NCBI RefSeq assembly: GCF_000003605.2
Contig: NW_003135345.1
Coordinates: forward strand, 192,851 to 248,287
Length of the DNA: 55,437 bases
Reading direction: 5' to 3'
Source: Saccoglossus kowalevskii
Taxonomy: Eukaryota > Hemichordata > Enteropneusta > Harrimaniidae
The position numbers and the translations under genes were made by a program. Positions 1-53,171 of the stretch are shown piece by piece (position 1 is the stretch's first letter; each line of letters opens with the position of its first letter). Below the pieces are notes generated by a model. The model did no database searches, was not told the DNA's origin, and saw nothing but the letters and a program-made list of their open reading frames with translations.

Positions 1-1118
1 TATCATTACTAAACAATTGAACTTTATGGAACAGAAACTAACTTGGAGTCGTAAGAAATATTAATATGGTTTTGTATTCTGTGTGGTAGCTGTGGTTGAT
101 GACTTGTATCTACCCACTACTTTTGAAAATATGTTTATTGATTGATTTCTTTCTAGATCACAAATACATATTTTACTCATAGATATGTAATAATTTATAT
201 ATTTAAATTTTAAACAATGGAAACGCTATTCGAAAAAGCACCTTTTAATTGCTTAAAAATAATTATTAATTATTATCGATTAAAATATTGGTATGGCTTA
301 AATATTAAAAATTATAAATTATAAATAATTACTCCCTACTATTAAAGATAATAATAAAAAAAAATAAAAAAAAATCTTGGTGACCGGGAGTGTGCAATTA
401 GCCTGAAAAACCACAATATTTCTTCTATAAATATGTGGTTTGTTTCACTGATGCATGGGTAATTGGACGATAAATCATTATTTTGCAAAGGATTGATGAT
501 ATTACTGATTTTATCTCTAAAACTGGCTTTTACAGGATTCCTAAGAGACAGATGCGTTTTAGTCTACTACTCTTCCAACGAAATGATAAATACAAATATT
601 CATTACTAAATTAAAAAAAAAAAATCACAGTAAAAAAAAATTGTAAGTTAAATTGTGTGTTTGTTTATTTGCTTAAAATGTTACCAAATTCACACTAGTA
701 TTAATTTTATTTCCCATACTCATTTATAGTGAGTTCCATAAATTGTAATATGTATTATATTTCAAATTTAGGTTTGTTAATAATGGTTTCTTTTCTTTTA
801 CCTTCGTGAATTGATCGACCATTTTTTATAAAAATTCCAAAATTTCATCATTAATTAGATCAGATAGCATAAATGCAGAATACATAAAATGAACTCTTTT
901 TTTCCCCCCGACCTTTACATATAACGGTAAACTGATCATGCGCATTGCATTAGTATGCAAATGAGATGTTGTTGACGCCATCTTGAGAACGGATTCCTGA
1001 CAGGTTATGCAGCCTATAGAATTTTAGTATTTAGAAGAAAGAATCTGACTAGATCACAACAACTACATTACCATCGGACTATTAGTGCTCTGTATTTTTA
1101 TTCTTCAAGCCATCAGCC
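1..1118 (+). other. 5' flank and 5' UTR of calcineurin A
   Basis: This is AT-rich sequence with no recognisable gene. The left part (1-900) is low-complexity A/T. From about 940 the sequence is more balanced and probably contains the promoter and 5' UTR, but I see no convincing TATA box and cannot place a transcription start. A TAG at 1083-1085, in frame with the start codon at 1119, limits the protein's N-terminus. Confidence 0.5.
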
Positions 1119-43979
<42,861 letters not shown>

Positions 43980-44835
43980 CAGTCTACTACCTGTCACTAT
44001 GACTACACGCACTACTCCAGCGCTAAGACACTGGCACAGGAAAAACCCCTCTCTTATCTGTCTTTGCGGAGACAGGGTACACAGTTTGCTAACTGGTATA
44101 GTGAGCTTTGTATCGATGGGGGTTAAATGGGTAGGGTCAGGGGAGGGTATGCATTTTCTGTGGGTGGGTGGTAATTCTATGCCTGCTGTATTTATCTGTC
44201 TTGTCTGCTTTAAATTGGTTCAATAATCAAGAAATTTGTGATTTGTGCATATCACTTCTTTTTCAGACATTTTTTGTGTAATTCATTAATGGGCAGGGAA
44301 TATTTCTACTTGGAAGTCTTTTATGTTTCTATATGTTGAGGGGTTTGTGCAGTGTCGTAGTGGGAGGAGAGACGTGTTTTATCACAAGGCGGCCAACAAT
44401 CTGAGACTGCAAGGAAGTGAATCAGTGCTTTGCAATCCACCATTTTTTTACTTTGTTGAAATAGGGTACACTGTGCATACATACTAGACATTTTTCCCAT
44501 ATCGACTATTACACTTCTTGTGACATAATGATATTCCATTATTTAATTCAAAAATAATAAAAAATAAAACATAAAAAAAATTTAACATTATAGATTTAAA
44601 AATTATTCAAGCTACCTAAGCCAACTTTTGTAAATCAAATGGTTAGGACCATGTGGATTGAATTTTGTCACTGAACACGATCTGATTGCCGCCACAGAGG
44701 TCTGTTTTGTTTTGCCAAGCTCCTCAGTGAAAAGCAAAACTTTTTTTTTTATACTTTTTGACTATATGTGGGACATTATTGTATTCTTCATTAAAAACAC
44801 TGTTCACTTATTTGCCAAATAGTGTTAGATATTGT

Positions 44836-44841
44836 AATAAA
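44836..44841 (+). promoter_or_regulatory. Candidate proximal poly(A) signal
   Basis: AATAAA followed about 35 nt later by a long T run (44875-44886). It would give a 3' UTR of about 0.9 kb for calcineurin A. Confidence 0.35.
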
Positions 44842-46359
44842 ATGCATCAGCACCTTGATCAGGTGAAAATTGATTTTTTTTTTTTGTTAAGGCTCTGATG
44901 AATTGTGGAGTCAAGTTGGTTATACAATTGGTTTAAATTATTTAAGATTTTCTTTTCTGTGAAATGTTGGATGTTTTTATTGTTGGGTTAACTTTAAGAG
45001 GGAACCCATTTTATGTATTTTGTGGAATTAGCTACACAAATGTGACTTTTACAGTTATTCAAAATGCGCCTGTTTTATCATGTAATTGTATATTTGAACT
45101 TGGCAAAACTGCTTGATATTCTTGTGTAGGCACTGAGCAAAACAGATGTGCTGGATAAATTGGGAAAAAGTTTACGGTGCTTGGCAAAATATAAACTGGA
45201 ATGTACCAGTGATGGTGACATCGCTAAGGAGCAGATGGGAGAAATACTCAGGCAATCCACGTGGCATTCAAAAAAAATAGCAATGAAAAAATTCATTAGA
45301 ATTTTTAAAAACATGAAAGGCGTTCCTTTTTTATTCTTACTAATGGTCAATTTTTCCTACTTGGTATTCGCAATTTTGTAAATGTGGTTCATGGAAAGTC
45401 TTTAAAAAGTAAACGTGATGCTGTGTAGTGTAGCAATGAGGCGATCTGCTTTGTCATCCTTTGGCAGAGTAACCGAAGCTGGTAGTGTTTTGCTCTGTGG
45501 ATTAGTCTCATCTTTGTTTCCCTCGTCATTCTGTAAAACCCTGCCATCAGAGATACTCCACAGAGCAACATTTTTGGGCTGTATACACAAATTAGAATAC
45601 AATTTCATGACAATCATTTTTAATCAAAACTTGCCAAACATGTATTTCAACAAAGGTGACTTGTTCTATGGTCAGTTTCTTTCCCTGGGCTATTTTATTT
45701 CTCGGGAATGATGCGAGCTGCTAAGCAGTGTTAAATACATGTTCAGATTTGTCCTCGGATTCACCTCTGTTTCTAATTCAAGTGCTGTCAAAGGATGTAA
45801 AAAGTATTGAATCCTGCCTGGTGTGACTACTAGACTAATATATTTACCTCTTCTCCCTTCTCTTGGAAATTCTTGGAAATTCTCTTACTACTAAAGCTTC
45901 TTCACATATTTCTGTGTTTCCCAGCTTATCTTTTGTGTGAATGAATCAGTCTATATTGTCTCGCAGTGGAATGTTAAACAATAAAAAGCTTTAACCTAGT
46001 TTCCTTGAAATTACCCTTTCTCAACCTTTTTCTTTTCAATTGTAAATACAATGTTAATGGTGGATAAAGAAAACCCATTGACTTGTAGTACAATCTTGCA
46101 TACATGCAGTTTGGATGGCAAGGTATTAGAACAAACTCTTTTGCAGCAGTTGCAAATTTGATCCGACATAAAAAAAAATGTATGAGCCCAAGAACGAGAA
46201 ATAAATGCGTGTACATTTTTTACTGACTGTGACAAAAGTGAAGAAATAGAAGTTTCCCAGATTTCAAACAAGGAAAACATTTACCATTTCATTTGAAAAA
46301 AAAAAAATTCCTATTGCTATTGTAACTTTTCAGTGTTCCATGAATATAACTTCTCTTTA

Positions 46360-46365
46360 AATAAA
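46360..46365 (+). promoter_or_regulatory. Candidate distal poly(A) signal of calcineurin A
   Basis: AATAAA followed within 30 nt by the GT-rich run TGTTGTACATTTGTTTGTTC, the classical arrangement of signal plus downstream element. Another AATAAA at 46578 is also followed by a GT-rich stretch. Confidence 0.45.
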
Positions 46366-46710
46366 ATGTTGTACATTTGTTTGTTCTTTGCTTTAATAAG
46401 TGTGCAAGAGTGATATCCTTATAAATGCGAGAGTCTAACCTGAGTTGGTGACCATCTGCCAAACGTTACCTCTCTTTTGCAGTATTGGAGGCGCCAAGTG
46501 TGTTTAAAGATGCACATCTTGTGTGATCAACCATTTAGCAATATTTTTGCTGATATGACTTGATTTTGATCAACTACAATAAATGTATTTTTGTTGCAAC
46601 AGTACCTTCTCAGTTTGTAAAAATCAATACCACCATATAATAACAATTTTAATGAAGTACCTTGGTTGGTCGCTATACACGGTTGTGACTGCAATACATA
46701 TGGCTGTTGG

Positions 46711-47495
46711 CCTAGAATCTATGGAGTGTTCCACACTATACAGACTCCTTGTGATGTGTAGCCTAGAATCTATGGAGTGTTCCACACTATACAGACTCCT
46801 TGTGATGTGTAGCCTGGAATCTATGAAGTGTTCCACACTATACAGACTCCTTGTGATGTGTAGCCTGGAATCTATGGAGTGTTCCACACTATACATACTC
46901 CTTGTGATGTGTAGCCTGGAATCTATGGAGTGTTCCACACTATACATACTCCTTGTGATGTGTAGCCTGGAATCTATGGAGTGTTCCACACTATACAGAC
47001 TCCTTGTGATGTGTAGCCTGGAATCTATGGAGTGTTCCACACTTTACATACTCCTTGTGATGTGTAGCCTGGAATCTATGGAGTGTTCCACACTATACAT
47101 ACTCCTTGTGATGTGTAGCCTGGAATCTATGGAGTGTTCCACACTATACAGACTCCTTGTGATGTGTAGCCTGGAATCTATGGAGTGTTCCACACTTTAC
47201 ATACTCCTTGTGATGTGTAGCCTGGAATCTATGGAGTGTTCCACACTATACAGACTCCTTGTGATGTGTAGCCTGGAATCTATGGAGTGTTCCACACTAT
47301 ACATACTCCTTGTGATGTGTAGCCTGGAATCTATGGAGTGTTCCACACTATACATACTCCTTGTGATGTGTAGCCTGGAATCTATGGAGTGTTCCACACT
47401 ATACAGACTCCTTGTGATGTGTAGCCTGGAATCTATGGAGTGTTCCACACTATACAGACTCCTTGTGATGTGTAGCCTGGAATCTATGGAGTGTT
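46711..47495. repeat. 51-bp minisatellite, 15 full copies plus a 20-bp partial
   Basis: The unit starts CCTGGAATCTATGGAGTGTT and ends TTGTGATGTGTAG. Copies begin every 51 bp from 46711 to 47476. Because 51 is a multiple of three and the unit lacks stops in these frames, long frames stay open on both strands (17-residue repeats). Variants CAGACTCC or CATACTCC and ACTATAC or ACTTTAC mark copy types. The + strand frame of 321 codons (46583-47548) has no signal of being a gene. Confidence 0.97.
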
Positions 47496-48487
47496 TATTT
47501 ATTGATGCACCTCAATTTTCTGTGCACAAATATGAAATAACTTGCTGAATGAGAGGAATGAATTTGGTTACAAACTGCTTTCTAGGACTAATGTTAATGA
47601 GATGCAATCCAACAAACTTGTGCAAATTGGTTGCTTGTCCTGGTAGTTTGTCAGATGCACCAGCAGTTATAAATGGTAATCAATTTGAAACTATTAGAGG
47701 AAAAATTAATCCCTGCTAACAGTAGGGTGAAATCCAAGAAAACTTTGAATTCCAGTGTGTTAAAAGATATTAGAAATGCATAATCATTGAAATATCTAAT
47801 TTTGTCATTTATATTTACAGTAACTCGTGCTTCTCATAGAACTGGTAAGGCATTTAAAAACTTAGGTTGGTTACAAGTGTCTATGGTACAACAATTATAA
47901 ATATTTAATAAAATCACAACCAGACAAAATTATAGCACCAGTTGCATGTTCCTATCTGCAACAGTGCCAGAGATATTAGTTATGCTTATTGACAAACGGA
48001 TTAATATGCATGGCTTTCAACCCGAAAGCAACTGCATATAGGAGTGGTATTCCAGTTGTCTGGAGCACCTATAATGTGGTTAATTTATGCTAATTAGTAA
48101 GAACAGGGCATCTATGCAAGAATTTTCATTGAAATCTGATTTGTTCTTGAGATGCACAGGTGGAACAGACTTATACACAAATGTACTAACTGCAAAGGCA
48201 CCGGGGAATCGAAAAGAATGAAATTCCTTCCACTGCTGATTACAAACAACCATAGCCTCCAACATCCATACAATATAGACAAGACTGATTAATTTTGAGT
48301 GCAAATCTGTATAAACAATAATTTTGCATGCCCTGTAGAAATTTGAATTGATTGTTAAATGTAGCTGTGAAAGAAATACATGTAGTATTAACTTGTGATT
48401 AAAGAACCTTTATTATAATAATGTGAATGAAATGTCAGAAGTTAACTTAAATGGACATCGGCAGATTCTTCATGCATGTCCCAGCAA
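47496..48487. other. Intergenic region between the convergent genes
   Basis: AT-rich sequence with no recognised gene. Its right end carries the 3' UTR of the minus-strand COX18 gene. TTTATT motifs at about 47494-47503 could be more distal poly(A) signals on the minus strand. Confidence 0.6.
48410..48415 (-). promoter_or_regulatory. Candidate poly(A) signal of COX18
   Basis: TTTATT on the + strand is AATAAA on the minus strand, about 75 nt after the COX18 stop codon. It would give a very short 3' UTR. Confidence 0.5.
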
Positions 48488-48670
48488 TCATTTACTTTCA
48501 GACTGTCGCAGGAACTTTATTTTTGCCAGCTTCATCATATCCTTGTATGGTGTGGTGCTTTCGCTTGGTACATGTGGAAGCTGAAAAATTCGTCTCATTT
48601 TGGGCGACTTTAGTAGTAAGTTCTGTCCAAGTCCATATACACTCGATGATGCCCAATACAGAGACATGCC
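48488..48670 (-). CDS. COX18: COX18 terminal exon
   Basis: Reading leftward from 48670, the exon encodes GMSLYWASSSVYGLGQNLLL, then KSPKMRRIFQLP, PYKDM and a basic C-terminus ending in SESK and TGA (48490-48488). The acceptor is CTCTTTCAAG. LYW, QNLLL.SP and the PYKD motif are the conserved end of the COX18 family. Confidence 0.88.
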   Translation of the reverse strand, partial: GMSLYWASSSVYGLGQNLLLKSPKMRRIFQLPHVPSESTTPYKDMMKLAKIKFLRQSESK

Positions 48671-51600
48671 CTTGAAAGAGATTGAGTAAAATGTTATCGG
48701 TCATCTAGGAAGGGCTCCCATGTTAAATGGACAAGAAAAATGTAATGTTCTGTATTAATCTCAATGTGCCTTACAGAATAATGCAACACATCTAAGCAAA
48801 ACTTGGCAAGAAAAGTACTGGCCAACAAGTTGCTCAATTAATACTACATATATTGTATTAATCTCAATGTGCCTTACAGAATAATGCAACACATCTAAGC
48901 AAAATTTGGCAAGAAAAGTACTGGCCAACAGGTTGCTCAATTAATACTACATATATTGTATTAATCTCAATGTGCCTTACAGAATAATGCAACACATCTA
49001 AGCAAAATTTGGCAAGAAAAGTACTGGCCAACAGGTTGCTCAATTAATACTACATATATTGTATTAATCTCAATGTGCCTTACTGAATAATGCAACACAT
49101 CTAAGCTAAATTTGGCAAGAAAAGTACTGGCCAACGGGTTGCTCAATTAATACTACATATATTGTATTAACCTCAATGTCCTGTGCAAAATAAAATACTA
49201 GCCAGATTTGGAAAAAGGTGGGAAAACCCTGCAGTTTTGACTCCCATGTCTAAGCACACAATGGAAGTCTCTTACATTTTGTATGTTCCACCAAGGAAAT
49301 GCTGGTCAGATTTCATAGATGCTTTGGGACAATGCACAGACCCGATTAGTTTTGGGTTAATATTCATACATAATAATTGCATAATTAGTCAATTTTCGGC
49401 TTTCCAACTGATATCTCAAGTACTCAGTACTGTAAAATAATTTATTTTAGCTGGAATAAATTTTCGCTGAAAAGAAAGACTTTTTGTATGGAATGTATTT
49501 TCACTGATTTTTGACAAGTTGAATGTTATATATAGGAAAAAATTATTATATATTCGCACTGAATCATTCTATTAGCAAAAATAAAGTTTTTTTAAAGTAA
49601 TCACCACTTTTTAATGAAACTTGGTACATATGTGCCCCGGAACAATACTCTGGCCTTATTTGTTTTGGGTTAAAATCTATGCATAATACATGTAATTACC
49701 CAATTTGTCAAAAAACAATTATTACATTTCAATAAGACTTGGTATATAATAGCCTGGAAACAATGCTTGAACCTGATTAGTTTTGGATTGAAATTTAAGC
49801 ATACTAATTTCCCAATTTACAATGAAATTTGGTTCATAGATGCTCTAGAATAATCCAGACGTGATTAGTTTAATGTTGAAAACCATGCATATTGATTATC
49901 TAATTATTATTAGACAGATTTAAATTGAACTTGTGGTAGAGGTGTTCTGGAATAAATTAGAGTGCAAACCACAGATGTACAATCAAATTTATTATAATAT
50001 ATTATAAACTTTAATAATATGGATCTCATTTTATTTATGTTGTGCATCTCGAATAGCTGACAAGATTGTTTGCAAGGCTAATTTTAAATTTTGGAATTAA
50101 TTATAATATGCCTCCAATAATCTCAGCACACTCGGCTTTTTCAAAGTTGTCTTTGATTTATATTTACCCTTGTATCTGCTTAGTACACTTGGAGAGTGTA
50201 TTACTAACAGCTGATTTTCATTCTGTTCAAGTTTGACCCCATATCTTAGAAATTCCATTTGCTAGTTGCACCAAATTTGAAGATTCTCAAATATAAATTG
50301 TTGTAACAAGAAGACTATTTTGAGTAAAGTATACATGGAACACATACCAAAATTGCACTTTGTCAATCTCTCAAACCAATTAATATATCTAAGTTTAAAA
50401 AAAATTGGATATTGTAACTTATGATGGAGTCAAAAACAATAACAACACCACCACCATAGACAGATATTGCAAAAGCCAACTTACTGTAGGTAGATATGCA
50501 GCTAATGGTACCATAGCAACTGAGAAAAAGCGGAAGAGGTTTGTAATTCTTCCTTGCCATTTGGTTGGTTTTGTAGATCTCAATGCATGCATCTCAATCA
50601 CCAGTAAATTACTCAATCCAAGAATGATTGGTAATATCACAAAGGGATCAGGTAAGGTTAAATCTGGAAACCAAAGAGCGCCCTCAGTGGCCATAGATGG
50701 TACCAAAGGGCCAAATTCTGGAAAAAGAAATCGAGTGTAATTATTGTAATGTACTACCGACACAACAAACCCATTCCATTATTTTTACAAATATCTATGC
50801 CAGTTTAATCCAATCAGCCATTTGATGAGCCCAGTGCATAATGGTGTCATTCAAAAATGTTCCAAAATTTTTCTATTGGCCAAGTAGGAAATTTATGAAA
50901 ATGAAGGGCATGGATTTGTTGTGTTGATAGTACTAACATTTATAGATATTTAATTTCACTGTTTTGATCATATTCACTGGGTTTTATATTCATGGATATT
51001 CTGGGAAATCACCAAAACTTGAAATGAAATACACATGTAACAATTTAAATACTGTGGAATACTTTATTTTCGCTGAAAAGGCTTTTTTGCGCGTTTTGCT
51101 TGGAATTTATTTTCACTGATTTTTGATAAGATTAATGTAAAATATAGGAAAAAATGTATATTCGCTGGATTTTATTTTCACGGAATCATCCCTTCAGCGA
51201 AAATAGCGAAAATAAATTCCAAGCGAAAATAAAGTATTCTACAGTATATAATCAAACTTTCAAACCATATGATGCCACATTACTAATGTATTCATCCCAT
51301 AATGCAGCTGGATGTTCATCCCAACCCAGTATATATAAAAGCAGCACACATTGTGTTGTAAAATGATGTATACAATCACAGCCAGCTGGCGCACAAGTGA
51401 TAATAAAATAGATGTGATATTTACTCTATGGGGGCAGCCATCTTGAAAGAGGCAAGTTGTGAATTGCATTTTTCAGATTCCTACAAATCAGAAAAAAGTA
51501 CCAATCTTTCACAGCCAAACGATCAATTAAGATAATACTAAGCCAACCGCTAAATACATTCATTCAAAGTCATCGTTTTTGTGTGGAAAATACATAAAGA

Positions 51601-51919
51601 ACATAGAACACTTTCCTGGGGTATTTGAAACCAAAAAAATTCTTTCCAACTCAGTGGCCAATCAGCGAGGGCATTACAGTTAGATGACAATTTTGGTTTT
51701 GGCTGTGCACCAGCTGACTGTGTATACAACGTGCATGAAATCTGAAAGTTCACTGCGTGATAGTATACCTTGGGCTACTTTTCCAGGAAATGCACCAGTC
51801 ATATTTCTCAATGCAAATGATATGAATACCCACATAGGTAGCTGAACCCAGAGTAGAAGGCTAGCTTTAAATGGATGGATGTTATCACGAATATACAACG
51901 CAGTCACAACTTTCTTCAT
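48488..51919 (-). CDS. COX18: COX18-like mitochondrial inner-membrane insertase, last three exons (partial)
   Basis: On the minus strand the coding segments are 51919-51769, 50717-50485 and 48670-48488, which join in frame to 188 residues plus TGA. COX18 belongs to the YidC/Oxa1/Alb3 family and exports the C-terminal tail of Cox2 across the mitochondrial inner membrane during cytochrome c oxidase assembly. Family signatures seen are LYIRDNIHPFKA, WVQLPMWVFISFALRN, LWFPDLTLPDP, MVPLAAYLPT, LYWASSS and QNLLLKSP. Hydrophobic segments in each exon fit transmembrane helices. Human COX18 is about 333 residues, so the mitochondrial targeting sequence and first helices are missing; they must lie beyond 55437. 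The alternative, OXA1L, fits less well than COX18, judged from memory of the families. Confidence 0.88.
48751..49181. repeat. 103-bp tandem repeat, 4 full copies plus a short partial
   Basis: Copies start at 48751, 48854, 48957, 49060 and 49163 with TGTATTAATCTCAATGTGCC. Copies differ by only a few substitutions (for example AACAAGTTG, AACAGGTTG and AACGGGTTG), so the array is young. It lies within the last COX18 intron. Confidence 0.95.
49300..49960. repeat. Degenerate tandem repeat of about 90-120 bp
   Basis: Diverged copies share a theme of GGAACAATGC, then CTGAACCTGATTAGTTTTGG, then a stretch like ATTCATGCATAATAATTACC. They can be seen at about 49325, 49635, 49752 and 49841. The first copy is separated from the rest by the MITE-like insertion at 49426-49592. 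Confidence 0.55.
49426..49592. mobile_element. Decayed MITE related to the one at 51050
   Basis: TACTGTAAAATAATTTATTT, then TTTTCGCTGAAAAG, TGTATTTTCACTGATTTTTG and ATATAGGAAAAAATT, parallels the order of motifs at 51050-51246. The right end (GCAAAAATAAAG) is degraded. Confidence 0.5.
50485..50717 (-). CDS. COX18: COX18 internal exon
   Basis: Read leftward from 50717, it encodes FGPLVPSMATEGALWFPDLT, then LPDPFVILPIILGLSNLLVI and FFSVAMVPLAAYLPT. The acceptor is TTCTTTTTCCAG and the donor GTAAGT (50484 leftward). Phase is 1 in and 0 out. It holds a loop plus about two hydrophobic helices. Confidence 0.88.
50718..51768 (-). other. COX18 intron containing a MITE
   Basis: GT-AG intron of 1051 bp on the minus strand, with the TA-flanked MITE at 51050-51246. 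The rest is unremarkable. Confidence 0.8.
51050..51246. mobile_element. TA-flanked MITE (Tc1/mariner-like) with 25-bp inverted ends
   Basis: The left end TACTGTGGAATACTTTATTT (continuing TTCGCT) is matched by the inverted right end TACTGTAGAATACTTTATTT (continuing TTCGCT), with one mismatch. The first TA on each side is likely the target duplication. At 197 bp it has no coding capacity. A decayed relative lies at 49426-49592. Confidence 0.75.
51769..51919 (-). CDS. COX18: COX18 internal exon (first seen in this window)
   Basis: Read leftward from 51919, it encodes MKKVVTALYIRDNIHPFKAS, then LLLWVQLPMWVFISFALRNM, matching the most conserved part of COX18. The acceptor is TTTAATCCTTAG, directly before an ATG. 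That ATG is an internal Met, not the start, because family members have about 145 residues before it. The donor is GTATAC; phase 1 out. Confidence 0.88.
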
Positions 51920-52440
51920 CTAAGGATTAAACAAGACATTACTGGTAAATCAAATATTTTTCAACTTTCACAAAAGTTCACAAACAAATACTTGATTGTC
52001 CAATAGAATAATATTTCAAAATAAAGCTGAATAATTGTGTGTTTTCTGCTCAAAATATTTAAAAACTATTTTTATCAGCAATAATACAGTTACTATGGTA
52101 ATACTACTCTGTGTAGTGTGGTTTCTTCATTTTTTTTTCAAGGTTGTCACAATGAACAAACATTTTTTGTTGCCCTACTACAGAAGTGGTTGTCCCGAAC
52201 AACTGCCGATTCAGAACATGGTCTTTCATTAAAAAACAATTCACTGTATTATTTCACTCAACAAATTATATTGGAAATTGAAAAATAAATTTGCTGTTAT
52301 CAGCAATAAATCATTTACTCTCAGACAGATCGGTCTGATCTTGAACATGACATTCTATATGGAATTCAGAATCAACTAAAGCTGCAGAGTTTGATGGCTG
52401 AATATGTGTTAATGTGTACACACTGATATATATGTTATTT
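51920..52440 (-). other. Upstream COX18 intron, single-copy part
   Basis: AT-rich sequence with no recognisable exon. The COX18 intron upstream of 51919 must run on through the repeats to the window edge. Confidence 0.6.
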
Positions 52441-52609
52441 TTCTCAGAAAATGCTTTGGTCATACATGCAACATAGCAAGTTTATCGGTTAAAGCATTCA
52501 CAAAATTGACACACATGCACAACATTGCAGTCATTGTTGCTGAAAATCAAAGATGGCATCCAAACCATGTGACTGATCAATCATTTTTTAAGTCAAGTCA
52601 ATCGGTTAA

Positions 52610-53032
52610 AGGCCCAGGTATACTATAAATACGCTCCTAAACAATAGGGATTATTTCCTTGCTTGTCATGCTGTAGTAAACAGTTCAAACCAAGCTCTGG
52701 TAAAAACGCGTTTTCTCGAACTTACAGGTCTATTATGTCGTGCCAAAGTGGATGCATTTTGACTATGAATATCACAGCAGTGACTGTGTGTAGTATTTAT
52801 GACAATAAATAGTGTACGGGTTGAGATTTTGGCGGATAAAAGTCAAAAACAGGAACCGGGGAAAGGGACGCGCTACTAATCTTGAATAATTAACTGCTGT
52901 CAATGTGCTGCAGTAACGTGATGTTGGACCGCTGAAACAGGATGCGTCATAGGCTATGCAAGTGATTAACAACACTTATTAACATAGCCACACCTCCAAT
53001 TCACACTTGCCCGGGGCAAATGAATTGGGCCT
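52610..53032. mobile_element. TTAA-flanked MITE (piggyBac-like target site)
   Basis: The 423-bp insert starts AGGCCCA and ends TGGGCCT and is flanked by TTAA (52606-52609 and 53033-53036). Removing it and one TTAA restores CGGTTAAAGCACTC, which occurs uninterrupted in sister repeat units at 52484 (with one change) and 54649. It is richer in CG than its surroundings and has no transposase. Confidence 0.75.
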
Positions 53033-53171
53033 TTAAAGCACTCCTGAGAAATAAAGGTCCCAAATTGTAGTAAATTTTGCCAAAAATGCAAGATGGCTAC
53101 CAAACCATATGACTGATAAAATTATTTTATTTTTACCTGTAAGAAGCTTTACCCATATTAGTAATATACAA

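Larger units (their letters stand above)
43980..46600 (+). other. Probable 3' UTR and downstream flank of calcineurin A
   Basis: There is no recognisable gene or repeat family. AATAAA occurs at 44556, 44563, 44836, 45980, 46360 and 46578. Several are followed by T- or GT-rich sequence, so a UTR of up to about 2.6 kb with alternative ends is plausible. Two stretches (45148-45381 and 45400-45620) look somewhat coding-like by composition but match no family I recognise. Confidence 0.5.
48671..50484 (-). other. COX18 intron between the last two exons
   Basis: GT-AG intron of about 1.8 kb on the minus strand. It contains the 103-bp tandem array (48751-49181), a degenerate repeat of about 90-120 bp (49300-49960) and a decayed MITE (about 49426-49592). 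Confidence 0.8.

Noticed and set aside
46583-47548. A 321-codon open frame on the + strand, and matching minus-strand frames, over the minisatellite
   Set aside because: The frame is open only because the 51-bp unit is a multiple of three and lacks stops. There is no initiation context, family similarity or splice structure, and the other strand is equally open.
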